From Chlorokybus atmophyticus (lineage: Eukaryota > Streptophyta > Chlorokybophyceae > Chlorokybales > Chlorokybaceae), in the NCBI GenBank assembly GCA_009103225.1, contig RHPI01002533.1, positions 1,729,928 to 1,754,341 of the forward strand: a DNA stretch of 24,414 nucleotides, read 5' to 3'. The notes beneath the pieces were generated by a model, which was not told the origin of the DNA, did not search any database, and worked only from the letters and a program-made list of their open reading frames with translations. This document shows, piece after piece, positions 21,401-24,414 of the stretch (position 1 is the first letter of the stretch; every line of letters starts with the position of its first letter). Both the position numbers and the translations under genes were made by a program.

Positions 21401-21565
21401 ACAACACCATTAATGCAAATATTAAATGCATAGCATAAATTGGTAATAGTGGCAGTTCCGCCGTCCTGAGCATCGCAGTTGCAAGCTGCTGTTGATGTTT
21501 GTTCCACTGTTGCCAGTGCTACTGTTTCCTTACGTCTTATTCGGTCACAATTTATACGCTCCTAT
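21401..21565 (+). repeat. Dispersed direct repeat, copy 1
   Basis: Shares AAATGCATAGCA-type start, TTCCACTGTTGC.AGTGC, TACTGTTT and CGGTCACAAT with 23645-23802 in the same orientation (offset about 2244). It ends at the left inverted repeat of the 2-kb segment. Confidence 0.75.
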
Positions 21566-21582
21566 CACACGGATTGACGTTC

Positions 21583-21870
21583 AAGGACCATGAATGGTCC
21601 GTGACGCAGGACCGGGATTTCCCCCTGCTAAATGAAATCGGTAGACCTTGCATGGTCTGTTTTTCATCGACAGTCGGACCATTCATGGTCCGAATTTCAC
21701 GTGAATGGTACCATTGTCCCTTGGTACGCACCACTTAAGGTCCGGCCGATTACTGTTGCGTCAGGACCAGGTATGGTCCGGCCATCGGACCAGGGACTAA
21801 ATCATATCATTACAAAACTTCAATTATAACTGGTCCGGCCAGCGGACCATGGACCGAAATTATTATGGAC
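21583..21870 (+). repeat. GGACCAT palindrome cluster 1
   Basis: Perfect or near-perfect 16-base palindromes of the form GGACCATNNATGGTCC at 21585-21600, 21676-21691 and 21764-21779, with half-sites GGACC and GGTCC between and after them to about 21866. Confidence 0.85.
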
Positions 21871-22008
21871 CAATGTAAATATGAGTGCAAATGCAGTAAA
21901 AGTTGACACATCTTTGCCGGCGGCACCGGCCACGCCCAACCTGCGGCGCACGAGGCCGCGGCCAGCTCCGCGGCGTTAGTGGAATGATTAGTCAAGAACA
22001 CACGCATC

Positions 22009-22075
22009 GACCAGATTCGAACCCAGCACCTTTAGCATATCACAGACGACGCCATAACCACTAAGCTACAAGTGC
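22009..22075 (-). ncRNA. tRNA-derived sequence (pol III A and B boxes), degenerate tRNA or SINE head
   Basis: On the minus strand TAGCTTAGTGG (22058-22068) is a good A box and GGGTTCGAATC (22014-22024) a good B box, with tRNA-like spacing. The D arm can fold. The T stem fails (CTGGG against CTGGT) and the acceptor ends do not pair, so it is not an intact tRNA and no anticodon can be assigned safely. A SINE head or old tRNA pseudogene fits best. Confidence 0.5.
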
Positions 22076-22124
22076 ACGTACCGGTAGGGTCGCAGGGCAA
22101 CCTATATCATGTAGTTTATTGCAT

Positions 22125-22440
22125 GCGCCGACAGCCGCTTGGCGACTGTCGGCCGGCGGCAGTAATTGCCGATGGACAGTCGGAGATTGTGTGTCGCTTT
22201 GATAGGCCCACAGGCTGAGCCTATGCAATTGTAGCATCTATAGGCTGTACCAGTTACATGGACGGTGGTAAACTACATACCGGTAGCCGCGAACTCGGCG
22301 GTTGTCAATACGCCAGTACAATTTGTAGACTTGTTAGGGGCTGTCATTGTGACAATGCTTAGTGATAGTAGCCAAATTGCGACTGTCAATGCAGCCAGTG
22401 TACCTTATCGGGCTGTCGATGATTCTGTGATCGCATGAGG
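22125..22440 (+). repeat. CGACAG/CTGTCG palindrome cluster
   Basis: CCGACAG and CTGTCGG pair around 22128-22152, followed by GGACAGTCGG, GGCTGTCATTGTGACAA, GCGACTGTCAATGC and GGCTGTCGATG words. It mirrors the GACAGCC module near 23.1 kb. Confidence 0.6.
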
Positions 22441-22479
22441 CTTTTATATGCCATTGATGAGGTTATACCAGTAAGGCTA

Positions 22480-23060
22480 TAAGTCATAACATCTGACATT
22501 GCTTGCGCTTTCGTTTTATACAAAATATTAAAACCAATCATACCATAAACTACGCTTAGCAATGCAACATGCGAACAGCATCAACATATGTATTCATGGT
22601 ATGATGTTAACGGTTGTGAACATTATGATAATGTAATAACCAACGAATTATACTTAATGCAATTAACACGCGCAATGCATGGATGTAAATTTGATATAGT
22701 TATTATTTTAGACTATGTAATTGTACAGTAGTCATAACACTTTGTACAATCATATTTTCATACATTATTTAAGATGTATATAATTTTGCATATGAAAGGT
22801 CTAATGCACATGTGTACGCGCATCAATATACTTACAACAATGTATGTACATGAAATGATAGATATGAAGTAATTGCACGGCTGCAGATTGCGGCCGCAAT
22901 ACGTCAACAATTTCTGCTTGTATACCTTAAGCCTATTCCTACATGCACACACACACACGTATATTTGTCAACATATATATACATATGCATGTATACATAT
23001 ATATATATGTGTGTATATATACACATATATTTATATGTATACACATATCCATTTATACAT
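22480..23060. repeat. AT-rich centre with CA and TA microsatellites
   Basis: No gene. Includes a short CA run near 22944-22958 and alternating TATA/CACA/TGTG words at 22970-23050 that form a self-complementary TATATATGTGTGTATATATACACATATATA-like region. Confidence 0.7.
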
Positions 23061-23071
23061 ATATAGGCCAC

Positions 23072-23176
23072 AAGTGGACAGCCGCAACTGGTCGGCGGCT
23101 GTCAAGTTAAAATGTACATGGACAGCCGGCTGTCAATATACATTGACAGCCGCCGACCATTTGCGACTGTCCACTT
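23072..23176 (+). repeat. Nested hairpin of the GACAGCC family, 34-bp arms
   Basis: The left arm 23072-23105 (AAGTGGACAGCCGCAACTGG...) pairs with 23143-23176 with two mismatches. The loop contains a perfect 14-base palindrome, GACAGCCGGCTGTC, at 23121-23134. Confidence 0.9.
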
Positions 23177-23308
23177 TATGGTAAGCAGCGACAGTCGGTG
23201 CGGCCTGTCATTTATTAAATGATACACACAATGTACCTATGTACTCGTACATGCAATAACGATACTTCAGTCATGGTACACGTGTAGCGCGCCCTGCAGG
23301 GCCGCCAA

Positions 23309-23616
23309 CCAGCAACATTGCTGGTCCATGCCGCCCCATACATGGTGCGGCACGGACCATGTACGGTGCGCGGCTGCCGGGCCGCTGAGCCGCGGGCCCA
23401 CTCCTGGTCCGCATCCAGGAACCAGCGTAGAGTACTAATCCGTGCCGCACCATACAAGGTGCGGCACGGACCATATGTGGTGCGCGACTGCGCGCCAGGT
23501 GTTGGGGCCCCACAAGAACCATGGACGGTCCGTCCCTCGCGGACCAGACACTCGTGGTCCGCGGGGACGGACCATGTATGGCCCGCGGGGTCCGTGGAAG
23601 GACCATGCATGGTCCC
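23309..23616 (+). repeat. GGACCAT palindrome cluster 2
   Basis: Includes a perfect hairpin with 12-base arms, CCGTGCCGCACC and GGTGCGGCACGG (23440-23469). GCGGACCA and TGGTCCGC pair at 23539-23562. GGACCATGCATGGTCC is at 23600-23615, with several ACCATGTA and CATGGTG half-sites. More GC-rich than cluster 1. Open frames on both strands here are products of the palindromes. Confidence 0.85.
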
Positions 23617-23644
23617 CGAACGTCAATCCGTGTGTATGTGTTTG

Positions 23645-23802
23645 ACAACAAAATTAACGCAAACACTAGATGCATAGCACAAAACGATCACGGTGGCATT
23701 GCCGCCTACCTGAGCAAAGGAGCTGTCAGCTGCTTTTGATGGTGGTTCCACTGTTGCGAGTGCTACTGTTTTCTCACGTCTTGTGCGGTCACAATGTACA
23801 CA
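23645..23802 (+). repeat. Dispersed direct repeat, copy 2
   Basis: Second copy of 21401-21565, lying just outside the right inverted repeat of the 2-kb segment. Copies 1 and 2 therefore flank that segment in direct orientation. Confidence 0.75.
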
Positions 23803-24015
23803 CTCCCAGATGTCAATTGGTTGAAATTTCAGGTAATTGATGATGAAGCGAAACGCTTTTTCCTCTCCTCAGTCAGGAACGAGCTTCCCATTGTAGGCTC
23901 TCTGCAGCAAACGTCACTTTTAGCTCCTTCATTGACAAGGTGCCGTGACGGCCGCTGTAAGCCGACACTGTGTCGGTGACCGCCGCCGCCAGGGGCAACC
24001 GCTGGAGCAGAAGAT

Positions 24016-24220
24016 CTCCTGGCTATGGCGGTTGCTGCATTAGCAGTGCCGCCATACAGCACATGTCGACATGAGACTCATGTCTCATGTTGATATCAGT
24101 GTTACAGATAAATAACACTATATTAAGGCCTTAACATTAGTTCAACGGCCCTTATACGGCTTAATTAGTTGTATATACCCGTTTTGACCCTTATTTAATC
24201 TTAAATAAAGATGGGGAACC
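24016..24220 (-). repeat. Inverted, diverged copy of the chromovirus LTR core
   Basis: Aligns on the minus strand with 12218-12412, including the GAGACATGAGTCTC palindrome (24069-24090) and the ACCGCCAT and GCCAGG end. No PBS or gag is visible beside it, so a solo LTR or LTR fragment of a related family is likely. The remaining bases to the window end (24221-24414) hold nothing that I recognise apart from a terminal C run. Confidence 0.7.
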
Positions 24221-24414
24221 TCTATAGAAATAGCACTTCGTTTTAGCCGCTGACAGCAAGGCCATGGTTCTGGACACTTCCTTCAGGTTGCTTCGTTCAG
24301 GCACCATGTCGATGTCGAGCTAGCTGTCATATGGGGCTTGTCAACTTTAAAGTGCAAAAAATAGAGGATGAACAATGGTCCTTATGGGTGCTAATTGAGT
24401 GTGGACTCCCCCCC

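Larger units (their letters stand above)
21566..23634. mobile_element. Fold-back-like 2.07-kb segment with about 35-bp terminal inverted repeats and symmetric palindrome modules
   Basis: CACACGGATTGACGTTC at 21566-21582 is exactly inverted at 23618-23634, and similarity continues for about 35 bases into a GGACCATG.ATGGTCC palindrome at both ends. Inside, the order is GGACCAT palindromes, CGACAG/CTGTCG hairpins, AT-rich DNA, GACAGCC hairpin, GGACCAT palindromes: a mirror-like layout. No protein gene was found. TAT lies on both outer sides and could be a short target duplication, but three bases are weak evidence. It is best described as a non-autonomous fold-back or MITE-like element; autonomous relatives are not visible. 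Confidence 0.5.

Noticed and set aside
22009-22075. Intact tRNA gene
   Set aside because: T stem and acceptor stem do not pair, and no anticodon loop position gives a consistent fold.
23215-23677. Several overlapping frames of 100 or more codons on both strands
   Set aside because: They translate the GGACCAT/GTGCGGCAC palindromes (repeated HGPC, MVRAAP words) and open on both strands together, as expected from palindromic GC-rich DNA.

Overview
The window reads as nuclear DNA of a green-lineage eukaryote, most likely a green alga. Three things support this. The calmodulin is plant-like and carries the intron in the Gly codon of EF-hand 1 that plant calmodulin genes share. There is a Penelope-like element with an N-terminal GIY-YIG domain, an arrangement known from Chlamys/Naiad elements. 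The Ty3/gypsy chromovirus has a primer-binding site resembling that of plant elements primed by initiator tRNA-Met. Species cannot be fixed from the sequence. Only one clearly intact host gene is present; nearly everything else is decayed mobile DNA and palindromic repeats.

Layout: 1-3740 is a Penelope-like retroelement between two 300-bp direct repeats (17 mismatches), with N-terminal GIY-YIG and reverse transcriptase segments broken by a stop and frame changes. 4760-5692 is a three-exon calmodulin gene (149 aa). 5693-7800 has no recognisable gene, only a pyrimidine tract and a G-quadruplex candidate. 7826-10634 (minus strand, perhaps to 10920) is a frameshifted relic of a large transposase-like protein. 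11002-11289 is a short tandem array whose 89-92 bp units each form a hairpin.

11782-18470 is a Ty3/gypsy chromovirus relic: a 5' LTR (TGTAA...TTACA), tRNA-type PBS, gag with a damaged zinc knuckle, an unexplained domain of about 130 residues, protease, RT, RNase H, integrase with GPF module and the start of a chromodomain. It stops there, and no 3' LTR was found. 19024-20248 is an island of hairpins, including two perfect ones with 32- and 36-bp arms. 21566-23634 is a 2-kb palindrome-rich segment bounded by about 35-bp inverted repeats. Its modules are arranged symmetrically and a tRNA-like pol III promoter lies inside. 24016-24220 carries an inverted diverged copy of the central part of the LTR.

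The calmodulin gene therefore sits as an island in a transposon-rich neighbourhood. No operon-like or cooperative gene arrangement is visible. The parts most likely to be new are the perfect-hairpin island, the symmetric fold-back segment and the extra gag-protease domain. All coordinates of broken elements are approximate where frames change, and all homology calls are from motif recognition, not database search.
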